Assembly: GCA_964036195.1 (NCBI GenBank)
Contig: OZ038454.1
Span: 28,196,315-28,260,314 of the forward strand
Origin: Sphaerolaimus hirsutus
Lineage: Eukaryota; Nematoda; Chromadorea; Monhysterida; Sphaerolaimidae
Reading direction: 5' to 3'
DNA: 64,000 nt
Shown: positions 24,101 to 36,100 of the stretch, one piece after another
Position numbering within the stretch: position 1 is the stretch's first letter
Layout of the letters: the number at the start of each line of letters is the position of its first letter
The notes under the pieces: generated by a model
Seen by the model: the letters and a program-made list of their open reading frames with translations, nothing else
Told to the model about the DNA's origin: nothing
Databases searched by the model: none
Position numbers and translations under genes: made by a program

Positions 24101-27100
24101 ACCTTGGTTCCCGCCATGATCATTACCACTAGGAAACCAGCCAGGAAATTTAAGTGAGTTAGCTAATAGTTTTGGGAATTTTATTTTTTTATTTTTACCT
24201 CGTCAAGTTTTATATGGGATTTTTATTTTTATTTATTTTTGAAGAGTAGTTTGAGAACGTACCTGATTATTCCTGTTTCCATTCAGGGTGGTGGTCTTCT
24301 GCCATGGCCCCTGCCTAGGCCAAACTGCTGTGATGACCGTTGGGCCTGGTACCAGTACGGACACTATTTACGACACTGCTGCCCGGAAATTTGGTTTCGG
24401 CACCGAGCGGCTCAGCATTGTGGATGGCTACAACCATTACCTGCCCAGGCGCAAGAACTTGGCCCAGTGTGGCATCACTGGCTCAGAGCATTTTGTAGCT
24501 AGCGGTGAGTGGGTTGCTTGTGTGGTGTTTTTATGCTTTTCATTTTCTTTTTGGTGTTGTTTAGTGCAGTTAGGGTTAGGTGTTCACAAAAAACAAACAG
24601 TAGTGAGTTGTGTATTATCTCCTTTTCAGTGCGGAAGGCAGTCACCCCCACCACGGCTGTGCCCACAGCCATAGTTTCAAGCAGCACCAGCAGTACCACC
24701 ACCACCAGGACCACAACTAACCTGCTGTCCACTGCCACATCCACCATCATTCTGACCAGCCCAGCCACCAGTTCCTTGTCAGATACCACGTTTAGTGATG
24801 TCTGGTCAAGCCAACAAACCACCCAACCTGAGACTGCTGAGCCTGATGATCTGGTGATTGCTGTTGCTGCTGAGCCCACAGATGGAGGAACAGGGTTTTG
24901 GGGAGATACCACTGTGAGTTTTGGGTGTTATTCAGTGGGTTTTGGTGCATTTTTGGCATTTTAAACTTAAGAGTGCATGTGTGAAAGCATGTTTGCATTT
25001 TATGCATTTTGTTGTCCATTACAGGTCGCCGACGCGGTTCTGGCCTTCGTGTTTGCTGTCCCCTGCGCCATCATCGTGTTTTTCATCTGGGAATCGCTGG
25101 TTTTCTTGTGGAGAACTCGAGGCTCTGACCCAGTGAGCACGTCTTCCGTTGAGGATGGTGTGGACGAATTTGTGCTCAATGTGGCTGGCGAAAATGCTCT
25201 AGGTTAGAAACATTTCACATGTCTAATTTGAGGTGTTTTTCAATACTTTTGTCAAAGTAGTGTTATTTTTTTACCGTCACTCATGCTTTACACATTTTTG
25301 CAGAGTGCCACTCCATGCTGAGTTTCCGGTCCGCGGTGGACGAAATGGGTGCTGCATCGAGGGCTGAAAACGAAAGTGTAGCTGCCGGTTTGGCCATTCC
25401 CATGCAGCCTAGGTGAGCTATAGGCTAGGTGAAATAAGTGCTGATGCATTGTGAAATGAAAACTTCATTTTGTCATTTTCCATTCAGGTTCTCCGAGGCC
25501 TATGTGTGCAGCAGGGTGACTGAGACGGAGTGCTAGATGTAGGATTTGTAGTGTTTGGTAGATTTTGGTGTAGATTGGACAGTTAGAGTTTTTGTGGAGA
25601 TTTTCTTACCTTTGTTCTGTCAGATAAGTAATTGTTCCATTTGTCTGTCTAAGCCTTACTTCATGATAGATTCTGCTGCCAGTAGGACATCTTGCTAGTA
25701 AAATGTATGTCCGCGCTTTGTAATGCTTAATGTGGTGTATTTTTATCTACTTCATGGTGCATTTATTTTACCTGTTTGTAACAAATGCAAATGCAAAGAA
25801 ACTGCCATTGCGCAGGAAATTTTCTAAACTAAATTTACTAAAAATGTCTCAGCGGCTGGCTAAAATTCCTGGCATTCCCCCAACTAAGCGGAATTACAAT
25901 AAGCAGCCTAATTCTAGCATGGTGCAAGTGGTGTCCAAACTAAAATTTACCTGGTGCTTTTCGGTGCACACTGTCATGGCTTTTTTGGTGGCATTCATTT
26001 TACTGGGTGTCATTCTGTTGATTGGGCTCTATGGCTACTTGCCTGGCTATTTTGTGACTAGTAAGTGTATTTTTTGAAACCTAGACATGCGGAATCAACT
26101 TACCATGAAAAATCGGGATTCACATTTTTCTTGTAGCCTCCACTTGTTATGACTGCAATGTTTTGCCTCCCTGGCGCCAAAACCCTGACAGTTTTCCCTG
26201 TGGTCAGTGCACTGGGCACTATTGCATCAAGAGTGACACCATGTTGGGCAGTCAGTTTCAATTTTTATTATTTTTACTCTCCGGGCATTTGCATTTGTTG
26301 CACATTTGCATTCATGCTTCAGCTGCTCTGTCTAGCCAGAAGAGTTGTGGTTTTGGCCAGATTCCTGCGGCTGACGCCTGTGAAACTAAGGAATGGGAAT
26401 CTGGGGTGCTCCAACATCATTGCTACTGCACTGGGCACTTGTGTAATGTGGGTGCCGTGAAAGTGTACTTTTGGTTTTCAATTGCTTTTGGATTGGTGGG
26501 CATTTTGTTGTTGCAGGTGTAACTGCTCTTGCATTAGGGTTTTCTTCTGATCAATTCTCTTGCCTCGATTCTTCCTTTTTACCTTGCCATGGTTATTTTT
26601 TTTATGAGTTCCATTTTGAGTCATCATGCATTAGCATGAATTCTCGGTGAGATTGGTGAATGCATGTGTAAAACTAAAGCAAGAAGCGCGAAGCAAACAG
26701 TGTAACAATCACTTTCTTGTTTTCTTACCAAAAACAACAAATTCATGGTGGCTTGTCCCAACCACACCATTTCAACTGGACAGCATTTTGGAGATGGCCG
26801 ATAATCCCCATTCTGCCCTGTCATTGGCCTGCTGCCATAAGTGACCAAATTTACCCAACTTTTCTTTGGGGGGGCACTACATACTTATGTCAGTGTTTGC
26901 ATGGCACAACGTGTAAGCAGGTGATCACAGCGGATGCACTTATGTTGGGCTGTGATTCACGCACCGTCCATGTCGGCTGATGGAGGGGAGAGCTGGGGGG
27001 ATATCCCTTGTCAGTGCATCTACCACCCAAACCTTAGTAAGTATGTGAGCAATTCTGCATCCTTGGGACACTCAGAATTTTGCAGGTGTGATTTTCCCAC

Positions 27101-30100
27101 TAGGCCTCTCCACACACACACCCTGCTCTGGGGTGGGAGGCCATGCTTGCGTAGTTTTACCTAAGTGACATTTCATGCAATAGGTGACTTCTCATCTATG
27201 CAGTTTTACACATGTAGTACATCAAATACTACTAGTTTTTTATAATTTTTAAAATAGTTTTTTGAAGCGAGGTTGTTGTTGTTTTATAAAATATTTTATT
27301 TTGAATTTATTCAGTAGAAATTGAAATTATATACTACACGCTATTTTGATTGCATGCACACTCTAATTCAGTACCTACTGTGTGCATGTAATTGATTTCA
27401 TGTTGCATAATTACATCTCATGGGACACTTGTATATTTACACACTAAACATTGCTAACTTGGTAAATGCGTATTTTTGATCTGGAAATGTCAGGTCCAGT
27501 GTTGATCAGGCACTGCGCCATTGTTCCCAGTCTTTAAATGTGTGTCGGTAAATCTGTGTAGTTATAAATTGTCTGCATTTCTTGTGTATTTCATCTTGTA
27601 TTTTACTTTACTCTTGGCTTGGTATTTTATGTTTTTACCTGTAGTCTTGTAAAGTGTTTAAATTTGGAGAAATTATGTGTAAATGTGTAAATAAAGAGAG
27701 TTATAAACATAAAGAGAACTTCCTGTTTATCACATTACCGATTACCTCAGTCGGTGTCATTGGCCTCTGTTGCCATTTAGTTGCCATTCTGCTGTCACAG
27801 AGATGGTTTTTTGGACTCTTTCCAACTCGTGAAAGAAAGAATAAAACTCGGGAGCCATTAATTTAAGGGTCATCTGTGGATTTACCTTGGAGAAGTGCCA
27901 ACTTCCCAACCCTAGCAGAGAGGTATTTACAGTTACTCGTTTACGGAGAATCATTAAATGTCATGTTTATGACTGCGGTTTTTATTATTAATTATTTGTG
28001 GTTTGTTGTAGTTGATTAGTTGTTTTGGTTAAGGGGAAAAGTTAGATTTTAATTGGAAGGGAGTGTATTTATTATAATAAGCAAGCGTGAAAATCCACAA
28101 GAGAAAAGCAGTCATTATTTTGGGGTGAGAAGTAACAGTCTTAGTTAATTTGGCCTTTCAGTCAAGTAACTAAATGAGCCATTCGGAATTTTGGGGGCCC
28201 TTGGTAGGATCTTTTATGTGCACAATTTTCTCCTTTGCTGGAATTCTGTTTTCCAAACCAAAATCCAAAACTGACTGCTGTTTTCAGGTGGTCGGCGGTA
28301 TTATAAAACCTATTTCACATGCGACATTGCCGAATATCCCGCATGTGATTACATTGTCTGTCAACGCAATTCACCGCACAAATCCATCAAGCAAATCCAT
28401 GATTCCCTATATTATTAAGCTAACATTGCGATAATAATTGCTGCTCAATTCACCAAGCGCACAGTAGCAAAATCATGGCTGTGTAAAGTTAAGTAAAAAT
28501 GACATCGCTCATGATTTTGCTCCTGTGCTTTATACAGTATTTCCAGTTTGAATCATCGTTATAAAATCATTAGGGCTGGAAAATCACCATGTATTAGCGT
28601 ACCGAAAATAATTTCAATACTTGGCACCATGCCAAGGCCTATACCCTTACAAGACAACCAGAAAAAGCACCCATTTACCTGACTACTTTTGTTCGAGTCG
28701 TCAGCAACGACGTTTTTCCCTCTCGATTTAGCACCGTTAGAATTTTGGTCGGCCATCGCTGCCTGCGTTTTACTAATTTAAAGGTAAAGCGTTTTACTAA
28801 TTTATGCAAATTTCAGCATCTAGATACTTACATGTTTGCATGAAGAACGCGCCGTGTGACTAAAAAATTATAACAAGAAATAATGATGAAAGAAAATGCA
28901 AATAACCTCTCGCCAATGTTGTTCACAAAATTTCTGGGCGGTAATGCATTCAAATGAATTAATCAAAAAGTTTTAACAAAAATTTCACTTCAATTAACAG
29001 ATACCGAAACTATCCATACTTGCATTTTATCATGAAAGCAGCGAAGAAAAGGGAATTTAAAATTGAGAAAACTAAAGTAAGCCGTTACAGCTAATTGGCT
29101 ATAGTTGCTAGGATACGCGCATACATGGAAATAAGTAAATACCTGCGCAGTGTAGTCTGATAATTTATTAAGACGCTTCCCCCAACATTTATTTTCTACC
29201 GAAGATTTTACTGTAAATAATTTAAACACTTACAATTTTTTCCGAGAAAGTTTTTCCGGTACTGTGGAGAATTTCATCGAGTTGAATATTGACCATATCT
29301 GGCTTGTCTGACATTAATCAATCGAAAAAGTTGGAAGCAATATCGAAACAAATCGAGATATTGGAACCTAAAGTAACACTGGCCTCAACACCCGGTTTTG
29401 TCTACAATTGAGACGTCTAATTCTAAAAGTGAGTAAATCGCATTTTAAGTTTCAAACCCCCGTGGTGAGTCTCCAATTTGGCTCTCTCATGTTTTCCATT
29501 AAGTTCCATGTGTTGACAATAAAGTGTAAAATTTTCAGCCCCTGCTCTCAACCTATATGTGAAAAATGGGGTGTCCATAAAATTCCATTTGGTCTAGGGT
29601 GTCAACAAAAACTTTTTGGCGGAAAACGGAAACGGAAACGGAAAAAAAATTACACTTGCCGGAAAACGGAAACGGAAAAAAATTTGCACCTGCCGGAAAA
29701 CGGACAAATGAAAGGCCGGAAAACGGAAACGGAAAAATTTGCTGAAATTATGCCGGAAACGGAAAAAATATGCTGAAATTTTGCCGGAAACGGAAAATAA
29801 ATTGCAGAAATTTATCCAGAAATCAAAAAATTTTCAGAAATCTTGCTAGAAAAAGAAACAATTCACATAATTGAGAACCTGCATGCATGTTTACCAGTTT
29901 GGCTGAAACAGAAAACAGAGAATTGGGTCAGAAAATGGAAAAAAGTTGGAAAAACAGACAATTGAGCCGGAAAACGGAAAAAAGGTGGAAAAACTGAAAT
30001 TTTAGCCGGAAAACAGAAAATGAGCCGGAAAAACGGAAACGGAAAAAAAATTTAGCAGCCGGAAAACGGAAACGGAAAAAAATTTGCCTGCGGAAAGCGG

Positions 30101-33100
30101 AAACGGAAAACGGAAAGTTGACACCCTAATTTGGTCAGAGCAAAACTGTTTCGGGGAGGGAAATGGACTTGTCGACTTCTTGCACGCGAGAACATTTTTG
30201 TTCCCGGGGAAGCCGAGGCTGCCTTATGGGAAAATTATGGACTTGTCGTCTTTTAGAAATCGGTGTCCACAGTGGACTTATAACATTTCTTGCGTTTTTT
30301 TCTCATAAAAAGGATGGACTTGTCGACTTTTAGCCCAAAACTAAGTGGACTTGTCGACTTTTTGCCCAATTTTTTTTGTATTTATCCCCAAAAATGTCAA
30401 ATTTGGCACTATGCCATATGGGCATGTGAGGTCAAAAAAGTAATAAAAAATTATTTATATAAAAAGATGAAATTTCTGGGCCTAACTCGAAATTTTCATA
30501 TTTTGGACTCGTCGACTTTTATAATTGGACGCCTCAATTTAAAACTAAGCATAAAAGCAAGAAAAACTCGCCTTTTCATGGGAAGCTTTCTTAGTTTTTG
30601 CCCTGTGCCGCTTTGATGTCTTGGCTGCACTCGAACCTGCATCATAATATGTACATAAATTTTATAAAATACATTATACTCAGCGGACCGCAAAGTATGC
30701 GCCCAAAATTACGTAAATGTCCCTAATAAAAGAGTGGGTAAAAAAAAGTTGGCAAAAAATAGAAGAGCGCCCTTCTATTAGAAGAAATACGGTAACCTTG
30801 TTTCCTGCCTTCTATGAATGCTAGAAGCTCGTCCAATGAGCGATCGCCCAGCGACGCGGCAGCGCCTTTTGCATTGTCTGCTTTTCCTGAATTTGCCTCA
30901 GCTATTTCACCCTGCAAGATTGAATAACGAATTGAACTTACTGACGATTAGGGATGACCGGAGTTTTTTTAAACCGTTTTTATAAACGTTGTTTTTTGAA
31001 CGCAAGCATCGAAACCGTTTTTTTATTAAAAAAATTGCAGGCGAAATTTTTAATCAGTATAAAAAAGAATTTTTGGCAGAAATAACCACTTAAATGTAAT
31101 GTTATCCCATGGCTCCACAGATATTATATGGCTATACATAACATCACAAAGTGCTGCCACTTGTCTAATATACCCGTATTTTCGAAACACCGCATCAAAT
31201 ATCAAACACTTTTGCACAACGAAACTTGACATGAATTTTTAGTTGATCTTTGAATAGACATTCAAACCCCCCAAAAAGCGCTCAATACCCAATACAGGGT
31301 ATGGACCCAACCCAAAAATATACCATACCGAACCGACTCAAACCCGACCCAACTTACCCGTCTTTTCAACTTCATTCTCAATCTATCCCTGGCCCTCTCA
31401 ACACTCGCGTGCCGGCCGCAGTTGTGCACATCGCAAAAACAACAGGGCGCCTCTTTTGCCGGCCGCTCGGCGGTCTCGTTCGAGTCCGCTTCCCGGTTTA
31501 CCGGTTCTTCGCGTTCCGGTTCCCCCGCGGGTTGTGTCGGATTTTTTGGTGATGCTGGCACTGTGCTGTTGATCGGAGTGCCTGGGGTTGGGAGAAGAAT
31601 TTTGGAGGTATTTTGGATTTTTTTGATATTTTTTTTGGAAATGGGATTTGATGTCGAGTATCAGACACAGGAACATACGTTGTCGACAAAAATATTCCTT
31701 TTGAAGTTTCATATTTCACGGAAAACGTTCCGATTCCTGAGAAAGGGTAGTGATGTACCGTATTTCCTCGAAATACCCCCCGGGGGGTGATTGTCTCATA
31801 GTGCTCCCGAGAGGGGGGGGGGGGGTTAAACGAGGGGGGTATTATTTCGCTTGCGTTATAGCTTGCGTTTGAACGTCGTTCGTCGGCTCGTCAGCAAGCT
31901 TTGAATCGGGATCGGCACCAGTTGACATTTGGTGTCGACGTCAACTAGCATGTATGGGCCCAATGAATCCAAAAAAAATACTTCTCGTCACAAATTTCTC
32001 CAGTAAAAAGGACCTCACAAAACTCACGATCAGCGCCAGCCACCTTTTTATTCACCAATCCCAATTTGGAAGCGTCGTTATTAGTCGTCACAGCCGCTGC
32101 AGTTCTGGCCAACTCAACAAGCATTTTCTTCAGCGACTCTTGCCCGCCCTTTCCCTCCGTGGCGCCGGCGCCAGGATCTTGGCGCTTGGCGCCACAATCG
32201 TTTACCTTGGCGCCGTCAGAGTGCCATGCAAAAGTGCTCTCAACCGTCACCGAGCCGTCGGCTTTTCGTGACGGGTCGATTTGTGACGAAGCGTTCGCGC
32301 TGTAGTGACGGCCAGTGGAGCTCTGCGAGTGTTTTGGGGGGAATTTTTTTAATGGACGATTTTTAAAGGGCGGCAGTGAACAAAAATTCACGAGTGAGAC
32401 AAAAAATTCAGTGAAATGCAACTTTTAGTATGAATTTGCAAGATGTTTAGTAAAATTTTTGTTAGCAAGCAAGCACTTTTTGATCTTGGAAGTGATGCCA
32501 TTGTTGTATTTTTGGTTGTAGCCATGTGAATCCGAAAAACGAAAATGTATATCATCGCTTTCACCAGCAAATCGGACAAGAAATAACATTTTTTAGATAA
32601 AATAAAAATCACACCAAAAAAACGACCTTAGCCTCGGCTCTAATCTCCACCATAACGCCCTGGTCTTTCAATAAACCCGGCTTCAAACTTTCGATCGCTT
32701 TCATAGTGTTTTCTTTCAACATCTGTAACACGCCGGCTGGCAATTCATCGGAAATATTTGGCGCATCATTGTCTTCACGCGGCTCGTCACGATTTTGTGA
32801 CGCGGCGATAGTTGGTTGCGTTTGGACATTGTCGCTCTTGGATTTTTCTTTGGCATCAGATTGGCTTAGTTGCTTTTTGGAGCGTTTTATATCCTCAGCT
32901 GTGCGCGAGATTTGAGCGGTTAAATAAAATGTTTAATTGGTGAAAAAAAAGTATAAATGACCCCATTGAACACACCCAATTTTAAAAATAGACACGTGTC
33001 TGGAGTAGGTAGGCCACTGCTGATTTTCTCCTTGTTCCATTGCCTGCAAAATTAAGTGAAAATTGCGATTTTTCGGCCGAACATTGTCACGATATCTAAC

Positions 33101-36100
33101 TTTGGGAAGACATAAACACACAAATATGGATATACAAAATGTAACATTCAACCTCACTCGACGTACACTTTGTTGATAATAAATAATCACAAGGCTTCCA
33201 GCATATTTTGAAGCATCCCATTTGAGAGTCCCCAATGAGGACCACTGGGGCAGTCCCGCACCCTGCAAAGTGTAAATTCAAGTGCCAAATGTCACGTAAA
33301 CTGTCAATTGAAATGAGGAAAAGATTTGATTACTAAACTTTACACACTTTGCACAACATTTGACAAATTTGTCTGACATTTTACATGACATTTGACTTTA
33401 CATTTAACATACTGCGGAACTGCCACCTGGACAAACACAGCCTCCTCAACTTCAAGGCAAATAACCGACAAAAATAAATAGTAAAAACAAAAAAGCACCT
33501 CTCATCCCGCTGAGACTCCTGTGGAGAGATACGTCTGGCTGGCGGCAGCAACAGTTCAGTGACCGCGCGCAGCGTTTCGTCAATCGGGCGCCATTCCCAC
33601 TCCCCAGACGCCAGTTTAGCATAGCTCGCGGCACAGTCGGTGTCCGCCTGGAAGGTGCGTCAATGTTGTTTTGTTGACGATATTTTGACGGTGGTGCACT
33701 GATACGCACATCTGCCCGTTACGCACATTTGCCCGTTTGTTTCACTTGACACTTTTCCAAGTGATTTTCAGATATGACTGAGTGACGTGAAAAAAGTTCA
33801 CTAATGTCATTGCGCAACTTTTTTTCACTTTACTCATATCTGAAAATCACTTGAAAAAGTGTCGAGTGAAAAAAACGGGCAAATGTGCGTAACGGGCAGA
33901 TGTGCGTATCAGGCCTGCCCAATTTTGACATCTTGACAAATTTTGAGATTTTAGATGGCAGTCCAGCACTCTACAAATTGTAAAATCATGTGAAATTGGC
34001 ATTCAAATTTGTCAACTGTCATAAAATATGTCAAAAGTTCAGTAATAAAAATCTTTTATTTTTACTGACATTCGAATTTGAACTTCACAAGGTGTGGGAC
34101 TTACCCTGGGGCAATTGCCAGTCAGGAGGTTTGAAAATATTTAATGGGCACGTTCAACAGAACAATTGAGGCGTTTGGTTCCGTAACTCGATAAACGCCA
34201 AAGTGAAAAAAAATTGAGTTAAGTGCATATCTGATATATATATATATATACTTTTTTTCTTCAAAATAAAATAAAAATTACGTCAATATCTCATACCGTT
34301 CCCGAGATACAGAGACACCGATTTTCGAAAAAAATTTAAACTTTCATCCGAAACTCGATATCTCCACCATCACAATGGTGAATTTTCATTCGAAACTCGA
34401 TAACTCCATAAATATCTATAATATTTTTCACTCGAAACTCGATATCTCCACTGAAAAAACTAACCATCCGAAACTCGTCATAAATTTGTAGGGAAATGGC
34501 TAAATCCCCATACAAAAATGAAGTTTGCATCCGAAACTCGTTATAAAATTTTGTTACTTAAATTCGTTGCCATAATGACGGTCAAATGGACCTAACTCTA
34601 GCCATATTTGCCGGCCAGAGGATTGTAAATATGGAAAATATTGAGAAATTCGTTGGCTTCTCAAAAAGTATTGGGCAAGAGTTGTCACTCAAAGCGTGCC
34701 CGCTCAGGCCACTCTCAAAGTTTCAAATGCAATTTTCACAAAACTGAAAAACATGGAGTTATCGAGTTTCGGAACCAAACTCCTCAATCAAGACTTTCTT
34801 TGAAATGTGTCACTTGACCTAACGTCCAATTCCATTGAACTTCAAATGTGAACTCACGCAAGTGCCAGCGTCATTGCCGCGCACATGTTCCTCCAAAATG
34901 CCGGTAAAATAGGGCGGCGGCGATGGTGATTGGCTGCAGGTACTGTGATTTGTCTCTTCTGAAGTGGAGTAGGCGGAGCGCTGTCGGCCGGCGCGCTGAG
35001 AACAAAGTTCACTGTTGCTTGAATGGGCCCCCACACACTGGATGTCAACTGAATTCGTGTCAACTAAATGTCAACTGAATTTAAGTGATACAGTGATTTC
35101 AACTTATCTATCTGATAGAGCATAGTTAATTTTACATCATGACACTTCATTTTCATTGTTCCTGTTAATTGTGATGCTTTTTACAAACTTCTTGTTTTAT
35201 TCAATTGACACCGAGTTGACGCGAATTTGCGATGTCAACTAGTGTGTGAGCCCAATGAAAAGAAAATGACTTTGGAAAATATTTTATATGGGATGGTTGG
35301 AACGATATTTTCTATCTATTGAATGAATTTTTAATATTGATTGTCGAATTTTTAGGACCAATATAAGTTTTCTATATCAAATACCGAAACAAAAAAAATC
35401 GAAAAACATTACAAGTGAAGAAAATGATTACAAAATTTTAAAAAACCCGCCCACCAGGGGCCAGATTGTTTTCTCCCTACAGATTTGTAGGGTAGGGCGT
35501 AAACCCGATAGATTTTTTTAAAGTTCAGCCGCTTCGACGCACATGCACCGAGAGCAAGGCGGTTCGTAAAATACACGAAACTATCCCTTAAGGTCGCCGA
35601 TATTGCAATATGACGTATATCGCTTCGATTTTGGTCCGGAAATCACGATTTCGTCATTTCTTGGCCGTCTGCCAATTCGTTTTTATTTTATTTCGTCGCG
35701 CTTTTGTACGCTCGTGCATAGGGTTCAAACGGGATTGACTTTTCGGGATCGGGATCGGGATCGGGATTCACTTTTTGAGATTTCGGGATCGGGATCGGGA
35801 TCGGGATTGGGGTTTCGGGATCGGGATCGGGATCGGGATTGGTTTTTTGAGATTTCGGGATCGGGATCGGGATCGGGATTGGCCGGGATTGGGGTCACGG
35901 GATCGGGATCGGGATTGGGATAGGCATTTTTCCGGGATCGGGATTGGGTTCTAGGGATAGAGATTTTAGCCAATTTTCTGGCATTCACAGTTGTTCATAA
36001 AGGTCTCAAAACACTGTTGGATGCCAGAAAAGTGGCATCAAATTGACGCTGGGGGTTTGCATCCACTTTTTTGCATGCAAAAACGTCATTATTTCACTTC

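Larger units (their letters stand above)
5644..28651 (-). mobile_element. Giant Ty3/gypsy-type LTR retroelement with Env-like, helicase and antisense accessory genes
   Basis: The element is 23,008 bp, bounded by direct repeats 5644-6433 and 27862-28651 at a constant offset of 22,218. It is flanked by AGACA (5639-5643 and 28652-28656), a 5 bp target duplication. Read on the minus strand, each LTR starts TGTAAGGG and ends CCCTTAAA. Sense order: leader, small membrane ORF, gag, ORF2/helicase, Env-like/PR/RT/RH/IN polyprotein. Two spliced genes lie antisense in the leader. Integrase after RNase H, plus a GPY-type module, places it in Ty3/gypsy (Metaviridae). Most such elements are 5-12 kb, so this one is unusually large. 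Matching LTRs and a perfect target duplication indicate a very recent insertion. A hAT-like element interrupts the ORF2/helicase frame in this copy. Confidence 0.93.

Noticed and set aside
29560-30130. Lys/Glu/Asn-rich frames (also 49380-49900 and 62660-63400)
   Set aside because: Produced by the GGAAAACGGAAAC arrays of hAT-like elements; not genes.
31262-31712. Alternative frames over the exon at 31358-31560
   Set aside because: Only the frame with the CCFCDVHNC motif matches the phase set by the GTGAGT donor at 32027 and the GTAAGT donor at 31357.
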